A stretch of DNA of 64,000 nucleotides from Hyphomonas polymorpha PS728. GTDB lineage: Bacteria > Pseudomonadota > Alphaproteobacteria > Caulobacterales > Hyphomonadaceae. Shown here piece by piece: positions 34,413 to 43,622 of this stretch; position 1 is the stretch's first letter, and every line of letters begins with the position of its first letter. Where the stretch lies: the NCBI RefSeq assembly GCF_000685315.1, contig NZ_ARYM01000007.1, forward strand, positions 62,001 to 126,000, in the 5' to 3' direction. The position numbers were made by a program, and so were the translations under genes. Below the pieces are notes generated by a model. It saw nothing but the letters and a program-made list of their open reading frames with translations. It ran no database searches and had not been told where the DNA came from.

Positions 34413-35957
34413 TCACTGCTGCTGAACGGCAAATGCCTTTCCGGCCCACTCGGCAGGATCGACACCGGATACGGTCTGGGTCACACGGCCCTCGGCTGTC
34501 AGGAAGGTAACCTCGACCGTGACGGGCGAGAGGTCCTTCAGGCCGAAGTGCACCGGGATGGCGCTCTGGGCGTTGTAGCCCCCGCCTGTATGCACCAGCC
34601 GCGTGGCGAGGATGTTGCCAGCCCCATCATAAAGACGGACCTCCGCCCCCGGAACAACGCCGGTTCCGGCCTTGTTCAGCACCATGACATTGAGCGCGCG
34701 GCCCGCCGCCTTGCCGGAAAGTTCGTTGCGGAAGACGAAGTGCCCTCCCTCCGGGCCATAGCCATCGGTCAGCGACAGATCGAGCGCGCCATCCTGATCA
34801 TAGTCCACCCAGATGGCGCCATGATCGCCCGCGTTCATGGGGTGATCGAGGGGCAGGATATTGGTGAACCCGCCCTGGCCATCATTCAGGTAGAGATAGT
34901 TGACCGGAACCTGCTCTCCAAAGGGTCCTTCATAGCCGACCACGAAAAGATCGAGATGGCCATCATTGTTGAAGTCTCCCCAGTCGCCGCCCACGGCATG
35001 ATCGGGCTCTGCCACGCCGAAGGCTTCGGTGACATCTTCGAACGTGCCGTCACCCTTGTTGCGATAGAGCTTGTTGGGGCCGTAATTGATGAAATAGACG
35101 TCGAGCAGGCCGTCATTGTCGAAATCGCCGACAGCGCAGCCGACGCCGCCTTCCTGCTGCGTGCGGCCTGAAGTTTCGATGCCGATTTCGGCGGCAACAT
35201 CGGTGAAACCTGCGCCATCATTGCGCCAGACGGCATCTTCGGCGCCGGACTGGTTGGTCAGGAAGAGGTCAATCCTGCCATCCTGATTATAGTCAAACCA
35301 GCAGGCGCCGACCGTGGGGCGAGGGTCGCTCGGGCCTGCGCCGGTGAAGACTTCGGTGAACAGGCCGTCTGTATTCTGATAAAGCTTGTTCCCCCCGGCG
35401 CGGTTTGCCGAATAGACATCCAGATCGCCGTCATTGTCATAGTCGACCCAGTTGGTCTGACGGGCCGAGCGGCCGGGGATCGTCAGGCCAATCTCGGCGG
35501 CAACATCGGTGAACCCCTGCCCGGACTCGTTGCGGAAAACGCGGCTGAGTTCTTCCGGCGAAGTGGCTCCGGCCATAAGATCCGGATAGCCATCCCCGTT
35601 GAAGTCACCCCAACTCAGGCCACGGAATTCCGGGCCCGACACTGGCAGGCCGAGGGCTTCGCCGACGCTGGTGAAGACGCCGTTATCCTGTTTGTAGAGA
35701 CGGATCGCGCCGCCTTTCACGGAGACGGCGAGATCAAGCTGCCCATCGCCGTCGAAATCGGCCCAGGCATTGGAGAGGGAGCCGGCCTCGCCGAAGAGCT
35801 CCGGCTGGACCGGGACGAAGGGCAACAGCGGCCCGGTCTCTTCGGCTGCCGGAGCAGCAGGCACGGTTTCGGCAAGCTGGGGCGCTTCAGGCGTTGCCGC
35901 GCAGGCCGCCGCCAGCAGCGGAAGCACGGCCGGCAGGTATTTCAGACGATATCGCAT
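34413..35957 (-). CDS. FG-GAP/VCBS repeat lipoprotein with ASPIC/UnbV C-terminus (CRTAC1-like)
   Basis: A 514-residue lipoprotein (LAAAC, Cys19). Seven calcium-binding-type loops of form D-[FY]-[DN]-x-D-G-x-x-D are visible (for example DFDGDGQLD, DFNGDGYPD, DYDNDGDLD, DYNQDGRID), so it should form a seven-bladed beta-propeller. An ASPIC/UnbV-like region follows, from about residue 410 (ALNVMVLNKAGTGVVPGAEVRLYDGAGN). Such proteins bind ligands or partners at the cell surface. It starts 21 bp after the acylase gene stop and completes a run of receptor, acylase and propeller. Its specific ligand is unknown. Confidence 0.88.
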   Translation of the reverse strand: MRYRLKYLPAVLPLLAAACAATPEAPQLAETVPAAPAAEETGPLLPFVPVQPELFGEAGSLSNAWADFDGDGQLDLAVSVKGGAIRLYKQDNGVFTSVGEALGLPVSGPEFRGLSWGDFNGDGYPDLMAGATSPEELSRVFRNESGQGFTDVAAEIGLTIPGRSARQTNWVDYDNDGDLDVYSANRAGGNKLYQNTDGLFTEVFTGAGPSDPRPTVGACWFDYNQDGRIDLFLTNQSGAEDAVWRNDGAGFTDVAAEIGIETSGRTQQEGGVGCAVGDFDNDGLLDVYFINYGPNKLYRNKGDGTFEDVTEAFGVAEPDHAVGGDWGDFNNDGHLDLFVVGYEGPFGEQVPVNYLYLNDGQGGFTNILPLDHPMNAGDHGAIWVDYDQDGALDLSLTDGYGPEGGHFVFRNELSGKAAGRALNVMVLNKAGTGVVPGAEVRLYDGAGNILATRLVHTGGGYNAQSAIPVHFGLKDLSPVTVEVTFLTAEGRVTQTVSGVDPAEWAGKAFAVQQQ

Positions 35958-35978
35958 GATTTCTGTTCCGTTATCGGA

Positions 35979-38123
35979 TTAACGATTGAGCGGCGTGCGT
36001 TCGGAAAGATTGGCTTCAACCTGATCGCGCAGCAGCCAGAGCTCACGATATTTTCCTTCCGAGAGCATCTCCAGCTGGTCGCTGTAATGGGCGGTGCCGG
36101 GCTGGCGGGAGTTGCCATAGCTCATCAGGCCGTAGGCCTTCACGGGCGTTGAAAACTCGATCATCGCCACCCAGGTTTCCCCATGCGTGGGCGTGCGCAC
36201 GCCTTCGCCGTTCGGGTCCGACCAGGTGATGACGTGGAAGGCGCCCAGGTTTCCAAAACCGCCATGGCCAGGCACATCCACATCCTCAAGGATGAAGCGC
36301 GACACCTCGCCATAGACGGGATCGATCCGCCCATATTTCTCCTTGGTCGACGCAATTGCCTTTCGCAGCTGCTCGACGGCAGCAGCCGGGTCCTTGAGGC
36401 CTGAAGGCGTGTTGATCGGATTATCCGCCGACCAGGGCACGGCAAAGCCTGCCTGCCCGGTCATGCGCGGGCCGGAAAAGAGTTTTGCCCATTCCTCGAA
36501 AAGAACGCCGGCGCGATTATCGCTGGAGAATGTGCGGTCCCAGTCGGACAGGATCTGGACGGCAATCTGCATCTCCGGGTCCGGATCATTGGCGGCAGCG
36601 GCCAGCAGATCAGGCAGTACGCGGTCCGCCATCAGCGCATCAGCGGAGAGCTTCAGCTCGACGAAATCGTCCAGGGTGAGGCTCTCTGCCTCCGCCATCA
36701 TCCGGATGGATTCCTGGGCCCGCATGGAGAGCGGCGTGCGCGGGGCGAGATAGGGCGGGAAGTCTTCCGGCTTGTAGGCGACAGGATAGGTCGCCTCCCA
36801 TGGCGGATCGTTGGAGTTTTGAACAAATCCGGTCGCGGGATCTGTCACGCGCGGAAGATCTTCGAAGGGGTGAACCTCCGTCCAGAGATATTCGGACGTA
36901 TCGCCCGGCACGAGGCCCTGCCAGAAGGCAAGATCACCCGAAGCGCGCTTAGGCGCGATGCCGTTGAAGGTGTATTCGATATGCCCGTCGCGATCTGCGT
37001 AGGAGATATTGAAGGTCGGCACCTGCAGGCGGCTCATCGCGGCGTCGAAATCCGCGTAGCTGTCGGCGGTGACCATGTCGAAATACTGTTCCAGCATGCC
37101 GCCCCGGTCGAGGCCGGCAACGCGCAGGGCAACCGCTGTGCCGTCGGGCTTGTCGAAGACCGGGCCATGAACGGTGGAGCGCACAGAGACGGGCACATCC
37201 AGCAGGCTGCCATCTTCCTGGCGGAGCTTGTATCCGGTTTCGCGAACCTCGAAGGGCAGCACTTCGCCGTCAAAAAGATAGCCATTGTCTTGCAGCGTCA
37301 GCTGATAGGTGGTGGCGCCCAGCATTCCGTTGACGGTATTTGAGATACCCATCTGCTGGTTGAAGGCAAAGCGGATGACCGGCAGGCCGATCTGTGTGGC
37401 ACCATAGATTTCGAAGTCGGGGCCTGTGAGGTGGGCTTCGTAATAGATGAAATATCCCGTTCCCCAGGGAAGGTGCGGATTCTGCAGCAGCAGCGTATTG
37501 CCAGATGCCGTCTTCGAGCCCGCGACAGCCCAGGTGTTGGAACCCTGCTCGGAAAGCTCGGGCGGATCGCCCTCCCCTGCCACCCGGCCGGGCGAGGCAA
37601 CGTAGATGAAGTTCATCAGGCGGTGGGCATGGGCGACAACATCCACGCCGCTGACCGGAAGGACGATGGCGAGTTCAGGGTCAATCGCTTCGGGATGAGC
37701 AGCCGCATAGGCGTTCATGCCTTCGGCGAAAGCATCGATCTTTGCACGGAACTCCGGCGAATAGGCATCATACCATTGCTGCGCGCGTGCGGGCACGTCG
37801 TTCATGACGAGCCATTTGGTGGTCTCTTCATACTCAGCGCCCCAATATTCGGCGCCCTTGCCGCGCGCTTCGCCATAGAGGCGCAGCACCGTGTTGGCGT
37901 GGCTGGCGACCTGTGCCCAGCCATAGCCGTAGAATACGGTCTCGGCATCCGGGCCATAGATGTGCGGCACGCCATAGGTATCCCAGAGAATCTCGGCCTG
38001 AAGCGGCGCGGGCGCGCTCTCCTCGGCGAGGGTTGATGCGGCGTCTCCGCCGCTTGCGCATCCTGCGAGCCCGAGCTGGGCCATCACCAGCAAGCCGGCC
38101 GCAGCTAACCTCAATTGTTTCAT
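35979..38123 (-). CDS. penicillin acylase family Ntn hydrolase, lipoprotein
   Basis: A 714-residue member of the penicillin amidase / acyl-homoserine-lactone acylase family. The proenzyme is expected to cut itself before Ser195 in EQGSNTWAV, giving a small alpha chain (up to 194) and a large beta chain whose new N-terminal serine is the nucleophile. [13 protein letters not shown] near residue 45 and [22 protein letters not shown] after the serine are typical. Unusually for the class, it carries a lipoprotein signal (LGLAGC, Cys22), so it should be tethered to a membrane. It lies 78 bp downstream of the signalling TonB receptor and may deacylate what that receptor imports. Substrate class (acyl lactone, N-acyl amino acid, beta-lactam) cannot be decided. 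Confidence 0.9.
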   Translation of the reverse strand: MKQLRLAAAGLLVMAQLGLAGCASGGDAASTLAEESAPAPLQAEILWDTYGVPHIYGPDAETVFYGYGWAQVASHANTVLRLYGEARGKGAEYWGAEYEETTKWLVMNDVPARAQQWYDAYSPEFRAKIDAFAEGMNAYAAAHPEAIDPELAIVLPVSGVDVVAHAHRLMNFIYVASPGRVAGEGDPPELSEQGSNTWAVAGSKTASGNTLLLQNPHLPWGTGYFIYYEAHLTGPDFEIYGATQIGLPVIRFAFNQQMGISNTVNGMLGATTYQLTLQDNGYLFDGEVLPFEVRETGYKLRQEDGSLLDVPVSVRSTVHGPVFDKPDGTAVALRVAGLDRGGMLEQYFDMVTADSYADFDAAMSRLQVPTFNISYADRDGHIEYTFNGIAPKRASGDLAFWQGLVPGDTSEYLWTEVHPFEDLPRVTDPATGFVQNSNDPPWEATYPVAYKPEDFPPYLAPRTPLSMRAQESIRMMAEAESLTLDDFVELKLSADALMADRVLPDLLAAAANDPDPEMQIAVQILSDWDRTFSSDNRAGVLFEEWAKLFSGPRMTGQAGFAVPWSADNPINTPSGLKDPAAAVEQLRKAIASTKEKYGRIDPVYGEVSRFILEDVDVPGHGGFGNLGAFHVITWSDPNGEGVRTPTHGETWVAMIEFSTPVKAYGLMSYGNSRQPGTAHYSDQLEMLSEGKYRELWLLRDQVEANLSERTPLNR

Positions 38124-38201
38124 CCCTCAAATCCTCTCAATTTTATCTGCCTGCAGAATGGATATGGCCCGGCAGCGATGTGCCGGGCCATATACCTCAC
38201 C

Positions 38202-41021
38202 TTACCACTTATAGACACCACGAACGAACCAGGAGCCGCCCGTGAAGCCGAAAGGCGCGAACGTGTTGTACATGTTCGATCCCGTCGTTGATCCGGGCGC
38301 CGCAATCTCCTGAGGATATTCGTTGAACACGTTATTGGCCCCGGCAAACACGCTCAACGCTTCGCTGATGGCATAACCGATCTCCAGATCAGTGATCCAT
38401 GCGGGATCAACGTCATAGTCTGCAGCCGGATTGGTTGCGTTCTGGACGGTATAAGAACCAAACCGAGTGGTGCGCGCATTTGCCGAGAAGCCGCCGAAAG
38501 TCCAGTCCAGCCCGAGCGTGATCTTGGAATCCGGAATGGCGGTGGTCAGGGCGTTCTGCTTGCTCCGGTCGAAAATCACGACATTCCCCAGGGCGGCGAG
38601 TTCCGGAGGATTTTCGATGATGCCGGTGATCTCGGTTTCATTCTTGTTGTAACCGGCCTTCAAGGCGAAATCACCAAAACTGTCCGTCGGCAGTGTGTAG
38701 GTACCCACCACATCGATACCTTCCGTTCGCGTATCGATGGCATTGGTGTAGTACTGCCCGCTGATCTCCGCCGGCAGGCCATTCGCCGTAAGAATATCCC
38801 GGATCCGGGCGTCGAGCGACGAGAAGGTCGTCGTCACGGCAATCCGGTCATCCACATCAATCCGGTAGGCATCGATGGTGATCGCCAGATTGTTCAGCGG
38901 CGTCAGTGTGAAGCCAAAGCTGATGTTTTCCGAGGTCTCTGGCACGAGGGGGCTGGCCCCGAGAGCGATGGCCGCCGCAGAATTGACCGGCAGGTTCTTC
39001 AGAAGCAGCAGCTCATTCTCGCCGTCCCCGTCCAGATCGCGGAACTGGCTCGTCGTGGAGGAATAGGCCTGCTGGGCCAGGGTCGGCGCCCGGAAGCCTG
39101 TGTTGTAGGAGGCCCGCGCCGCTAGCCAGTCGGTAAGTTCATACCGGCCGTTGAGCTTGTAGATCAGCTCTTCGCCGGCGTCGTCATCGAAGCTCTCGAA
39201 TCGCAGCGCGCCGGAGACAAAGAGCTTGTCGGTCGCGCTCCAGCCAAGTTCACCGTAGACGGACAGGTTGTTGCGATCAATCGAGCCGGCATCATCCGGA
39301 CGGAAGCCGGGTGTGGCCTGAGAGCCGGGAGTCTGCAATTGCCCGGCGAACTGCTGGCCCACCGGACGCACATAGGTGCCCGCGGCCCAGCTGGGTTCGT
39401 CGCCTTCCTCGATCTCGTATTTCTCAAGACGATGCTGGAGGCCGAAAGACACCTGCAGTTCGCCGGAGCTGCCAAGATCATAGGGGCGGGTCGCATCGAA
39501 CGCGTTGACCCATTCGGAGGAGATCAGCCGGCCGACTTCGAAATGCGTCGGGCTCGTCGGGCCAAGGCTGGCATTCAGGCCGTTGTCATTCTCCCAGTCG
39601 GTGATGTCTGTGCCGTAGTTGGAAGAGAGATCCCAATCCCATCCATTGTAATTTCCACGAACGCCTCCGGCGATCTCGAAATCGTCTTCATAGATCGTGA
39701 GACGCGGCCGGAAGCCGTTGGGATAAACCTCCGGCAGGGAGGCGATGTTGTTGGGCGCCCGATAGGACCAGTCGAGTACGGACGTCCGCGCCCCATAAGT
39801 ACCAAAGGCGTAGAGTTCGACGCCATTGGTTTCATAGCCAAGGTTGAGGCCGAAGGTGTGGGATGTTTGCGGGAAGGCGCCGTAATTCGTCGTCACGAGC
39901 CGGTCAATCGTCGCTTCGCGGGGATCGCGCACATTGCCGGGCAGCAGCGGATAAAGATTTACCGAATCGGCGATCGGCACGGCGCGGTTGGAAGCGTTGC
40001 GATCCATATAGCTGTAAGAGAAATGCGCAAAGCCGGACTCGCCGATGGCATAGCCCTGGTTGAGAGAGCCGGTCAGGAACTCACCGTCCGAACGGTCGAA
40101 ATTCTCGCCGAAGCTGACTGAAGCCTCGCCGCCTTCGGGGCTGTCCTTCAGGATGATATTGATGACACCGGCAATAGCGTCGGACCCATACTGGGCCGCC
40201 GCGCCATCGCGCAGCACTTCGATACGCGCAATCGCCGAGGACGGGATCATGTTGAGGTCAACGCCCGCAGCGCCGTTATAAAGCGACGAGACCGAGTTGA
40301 TCAGCGCCGTCTTGTGGCGGCGCTTGCCGTTGACGAGGACCAGGGTGTGGTCTGGGTTCAGGCCGCGCAGGCCGCCGGTAGCGATCACTGTGGCCGTGCC
40401 ACCGCCGGCGCGGGTCGGCAGGTTGAAGGACGGCACCAGATACCGCAGGGATTCAAACACGCCGGTGGGGCTGCCCTGCTGAATATCGTCGGCGGAAAAC
40501 ACATCGATCGGCGTCGGGCTTTCGATGATCGAGCGCGGCGCGCCGCGAACACCGGTCACGATGACCGTTTCCTGGACGCTGACACTATCCTCTGCAGGAC
40601 TAGTTACCGGCGCTGACGCGGGTTGCGGCGTCGTGGTCACCGCCTGCGCCATCACTAAAGGGCGGGCCGGGCTGCGGCCCTCCTCGACCGAGGCGAGCTG
40701 GAGCGTAAGGGCGCCGCTTTTGTGTGTCTGAACGGTCAGGCCCGTACCCGTCAGCAGGTTACTCAGGGCCTGCTCGGGCGGAAACACGCCCTGAACAGCG
40801 GCAGATGTCTTGCCACTCACGAGTTCCACAGGCGCCACAATTACCATGTGCGACTGTTCGGAATACTTCACCAGCGCCTTGGCCAGCGACTGGGATTCGA
40901 TCTCAAATGCCGCCGGTGAGCTGGTGGCTATCTGGGCGGAAGCCGCCGCGAATTGCAAAGCAGTCACCGAGACTGCGCTCGCCAGGCTGACCCGGAGAAG
41001 TGGAGGAAGCGTCTTGCGCAT
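38202..41021 (-). CDS. TonB-dependent receptor with STN signalling domain
   Basis: A 939-residue outer-membrane receptor. A signal peptide ends near residue 30. An STN domain (about 37-108, ESQSLAKALVKYSEQSHMVIVAPVELVSGK) follows, then a linker, the TonB box ETVIVTG (151-157), a plug with RIEVLRDGAAAQYGSDAIAGVINIIL, and a barrel ending in VRGVYKW. The STN domain contacts a FecR-type anti-sigma in the periplasm, and fecR and fecI homologues lie directly upstream. The plug motif AAQYGSDAIAGVINI is common in large-substrate TonB receptors of alphaproteobacteria. The ligand is unknown; the acylase and propeller lipoprotein downstream suggest an acylated compound rather than iron alone. Confidence 0.93.
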   Translation of the reverse strand: MRKTLPPLLRVSLASAVSVTALQFAAASAQIATSSPAAFEIESQSLAKALVKYSEQSHMVIVAPVELVSGKTSAAVQGVFPPEQALSNLLTGTGLTVQTHKSGALTLQLASVEEGRSPARPLVMAQAVTTTPQPASAPVTSPAEDSVSVQETVIVTGVRGAPRSIIESPTPIDVFSADDIQQGSPTGVFESLRYLVPSFNLPTRAGGGTATVIATGGLRGLNPDHTLVLVNGKRRHKTALINSVSSLYNGAAGVDLNMIPSSAIARIEVLRDGAAAQYGSDAIAGVINIILKDSPEGGEASVSFGENFDRSDGEFLTGSLNQGYAIGESGFAHFSYSYMDRNASNRAVPIADSVNLYPLLPGNVRDPREATIDRLVTTNYGAFPQTSHTFGLNLGYETNGVELYAFGTYGARTSVLDWSYRAPNNIASLPEVYPNGFRPRLTIYEDDFEIAGGVRGNYNGWDWDLSSNYGTDITDWENDNGLNASLGPTSPTHFEVGRLISSEWVNAFDATRPYDLGSSGELQVSFGLQHRLEKYEIEEGDEPSWAAGTYVRPVGQQFAGQLQTPGSQATPGFRPDDAGSIDRNNLSVYGELGWSATDKLFVSGALRFESFDDDAGEELIYKLNGRYELTDWLAARASYNTGFRAPTLAQQAYSSTTSQFRDLDGDGENELLLLKNLPVNSAAAIALGASPLVPETSENISFGFTLTPLNNLAITIDAYRIDVDDRIAVTTTFSSLDARIRDILTANGLPAEISGQYYTNAIDTRTEGIDVVGTYTLPTDSFGDFALKAGYNKNETEITGIIENPPELAALGNVVIFDRSKQNALTTAIPDSKITLGLDWTFGGFSANARTTRFGSYTVQNATNPAADYDVDPAWITDLEIGYAISEALSVFAGANNVFNEYPQEIAAPGSTTGSNMYNTFAPFGFTGGSWFVRGVYKW

Positions 41022-41206
41022 GTATGTGTAACCCCGATACGGGCGCCCCCTGCAGGCGGCCCTCATGAATGAGGACGAGCGTGCAGCGGCAATTATCCAA
41101 AATAAATGAGGTTCTGCGTTGAATGTTTCTTACACGCGCCCGGATATGCGCATGTTTTGAGCAGGGCTCACCCAACTTTTAAGCGCGCCTGGGAGTTTTG
41201 CGGGGG

Positions 41207-42226
41207 TTACGAACCGCTCAGAACAATCCTGCCGGGGTCCGAATAATCCGCCACCAGACCATAGGTCACCTCAAGGCCCGCAGCGAACTGGTCGATCTTT
41301 TCCACGCTGAAGGCTGCTGTCATCCTCAGATCGCCGATACCTTCTTCGTCCAGGATGATCTGACGGCGGCTGTAGCGATTGGCATCCGACACGATCTCGG
41401 CGAGGCTGGCGTTTTCATAGGTCAGCCATCCGCGCCGCCAGGGCGCCGCCTCTGCCGGCTCTATGGCGCCGAGCATGGCCTCCAAAGATCCGATGCGCGC
41501 CACAACTTCATCGCCGGCCCGCAGCACGTTCTTCTCTATGACCTCGCGGGACGCCTCGGCCTGCTGCGGCGTCTCGGCCTGAAGCACTTCGACAACCCCC
41601 TCCACTACCGCGACCCTTACCGTCTCGGGCCCCTGGCGCACATCGAAGCGCGTTCCCACCACGCGGATCAGGCGGTCCCCCACCTCGACGTAAAAGGGAC
41701 GCACCGGATCCGACGCCACATCGAAGAAGGCCTCCCCTTCCTGAAGCTTCACGATGCGCATCGTTTCGGTAAACGCCGGTTCGATACGGGAGCGGGCGCC
41801 GAGCGTCACGACGCTGCCATCAGCCAGATGGATATCGCGGATTTCCGCAATCATCGTTTCATAGGCCGGATCAGCCACAGACGAACCGGGCAAGGAGACA
41901 CCCAAGCCAATCACCGCGCCGCCCACAACCATTACCATCAAGGCAATTGCCGCCATCAGCTGTTGAGGCTGGTGAACGAGCGGGCGCCACGCAGGCGCCG
42001 GAACTGGCCCGGGGGCGATTTCGACATCGCCCAGCTCCGGGATCAGCGCCAGATCGCTCATCAATTTTTCATAGCGCCGGAAGGCAAGTGAATGGACATG
42101 GTCTGCGGCGAGCCAGGCATTGAACTCTGCGATCTTCTCTGGCCGCGCATCGCCGGAATGCAGATAGACCGCCCAACCACGGGCGGCCGCCTCTATCCGG
42201 TTTTCCTTGCAGTTGTCCTGAGTCAC
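41207..42226 (-). CDS. FecR-type anti-sigma factor / signal transducer
   Basis: A 339-residue protein: a cytoplasmic anti-sigma domain (about 8-60, ending in the WLAADHVHSLAFRRYE motif of FecR-like proteins), one membrane helix (about 90-111), then a periplasmic FecR domain (about 125-225, ADGSVVTLGARSRIEP, EGEAFFDVA, TRFDVRQ) and a C-terminal STN-like end. It should hold the adjacent ECF sigma inactive until the receptor's STN domain signals ligand. The start is a GTG at 42226, preceded by AGGTGA; it follows the sigma gene by 37 bp. Confidence 0.92.
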   Translation of the reverse strand: MTQDNCKENRIEAAARGWAVYLHSGDARPEKIAEFNAWLAADHVHSLAFRRYEKLMSDLALIPELGDVEIAPGPVPAPAWRPLVHQPQQLMAAIALMVMVVGGAVIGLGVSLPGSSVADPAYETMIAEIRDIHLADGSVVTLGARSRIEPAFTETMRIVKLQEGEAFFDVASDPVRPFYVEVGDRLIRVVGTRFDVRQGPETVRVAVVEGVVEVLQAETPQQAEASREVIEKNVLRAGDEVVARIGSLEAMLGAIEPAEAAPWRRGWLTYENASLAEIVSDANRYSRRQIILDEEGIGDLRMTAAFSVEKIDQFAAGLEVTYGLVADYSDPGRIVLSGS

Positions 42227-42263
42227 GTCAGATCACCTATCCCCCGGCCGGTTAGTATTCTGA

Positions 42264-42896
42264 TCAGTTTTTCAACGCTGCGGAGAGCGAAGCAAGCGCC
42301 GATTCCATCTGACGGTAGACATCCCCATATGACCAGCCCGTTTCCTTGACAATCTGCTGGTAGGTATATCCCCGGTGCCTGTGGAGGCTGAGCACGACTT
42401 TCTGCTTGTGCGGCAACTGATCAATGGCGCGCCTGACAATCTCGAGCCGCTCCATATCCAGCAGGGCGCGCTCGGGCGAAATATCATCCTGACCTGCGTT
42501 GAGGAGTTCAGCCTGCATCGACCGGGCATAGGCGGCATGGCGCCCATTCCGGCGCTTGTGATCCAGGACGATGTTGCGGGCCGTCACCAGCAGCAAGGCC
42601 CGTGGATTGCGGACCTGCACAGCCTCACCAAGCTCGGCAAACCGCGCAAAGGCAGCCTGCGCAACATCTTCGGGTTCGGGCGGCCCAGAGCCAAATGCCC
42701 TCCGGAGCTGCTGGCAGAGATCCTTCCAGTAGGTCCGGTACAATTCCTCGACGGCAACCGCTTGTGACCGGCTACCGCCCGATGGCGCTGGCCGGCCGCT
42801 CTGGTCTATTGGCAGAGACCCCACAGGTGAATTGCTCACGTCCACGCCCGCATCTGTTCCACATTTGACATGCGTGGCCCTGTTGCTGCTGCGCAT
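42264..42896 (-). CDS. FecI-type ECF sigma factor
   Basis: A 210-residue ECF sigma. Region 2 runs from about residue 50 to 118 with PEPEDVAQAAFARF and ARNIVLDHKRRN; region 4 (about 148-205) has LPHKQKVVLSLHRHRGYTYQQIVKETGWSYGDVYRQM. The first 45 or so residues are low-complexity and may not all be translated; the ATG at 42896 is the first that leaves region 2 intact with a modest tail, and the open frame continues upstream. It heads the sigma-FecR-receptor-acylase-propeller series and is divergent from another TonB receptor, either of which may be its target. Confidence 0.9.
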   Translation of the reverse strand: MRSSNRATHVKCGTDAGVDVSNSPVGSLPIDQSGRPAPSGGSRSQAVAVEELYRTYWKDLCQQLRRAFGSGPPEPEDVAQAAFARFAELGEAVQVRNPRALLLVTARNIVLDHKRRNGRHAAYARSMQAELLNAGQDDISPERALLDMERLEIVRRAIDQLPHKQKVVLSLHRHRGYTYQQIVKETGWSYGDVYRQMESALASLSAALKN

Positions 42897-43622
42897 CAAG
42901 GCTTCGCACCGGATATACTTTTGGAAGCTGCCCTCTGCGCATAATCCAGTCAATGAGTATCCCAAATTGCCGGATTTTCCATGCCTCGAGGTCTTCGTGA
43001 CCAACCCATGAAACATCACCGGCCATTATATTCCGGATAGGGATCACTCTATTTCCTGGCGGCGGCCCTGCCCCGGCGTTCTGGCGGTGCTTTCGCTTCG
43101 GGCGCATGAAAGCGCGCCCGGACTGGATCGATCACCGCGACCAGTGGCCAACCTGTCATCCCCCAGGAAACCGGGCTTCCGAATTGCCTGTGAAACCTAC
43201 CCAACGGGCAGTGTTGCCTCAACACCGCACCTGACGCCCAGACACCCCGCACAAAGCTTAGGTGGACATCTTAGCCTGCATCGCTCACAACTTCCACATC
43301 AGCTTTCAATTGTAAATGTGTCCCACAATAATCGCTCCCGCATCCACCCGGAATGCAAACAAGTTGAGCAGGATCGTCTATGAATTTGGCACGCAGCGGG
43401 TTTCGCGCCATCGCGTACCTGTTTTACAATCCCATATATCCGCTTACGGAATTTTTTGGCGCCCGGCCCGCAAAGGATCTCCCAAGACCTCCAGTTTTTT
43501 TGCCGCCCCCGTTCAGGGCGAAGCCCAGGGATTGGCCCACCACAGTTAGCATCTGACCCCCGTGAAAGAGCAAAGACCCAATTTGCAAACCATTGTGAAT
43601 GTGTCTCAACACGGGGAAGACC
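42897..43622. other. 726-bp divergent intergenic region
   Basis: No credible gene is seen; the short frames here lack signals and family resemblance. The region should hold the promoters of the sigma gene and of the divergent TonB receptor. It contains an imperfect direct repeat, ATTGTAAATGTGTCCCA at 43309-43325 and ATTGTGAATGTGTCTCA at 43592-43608 (15 of 17 identical). The second copy lies just before the receptor start. Base composition drops in AT-richer patches between 43290 and 43480. Confidence 0.6.

Noticed and set aside
43087-43383. 98-codon open frame in the intergenic region
   Set aside because: No ribosome site, no signal or motif; it overlaps the expected divergent promoters.
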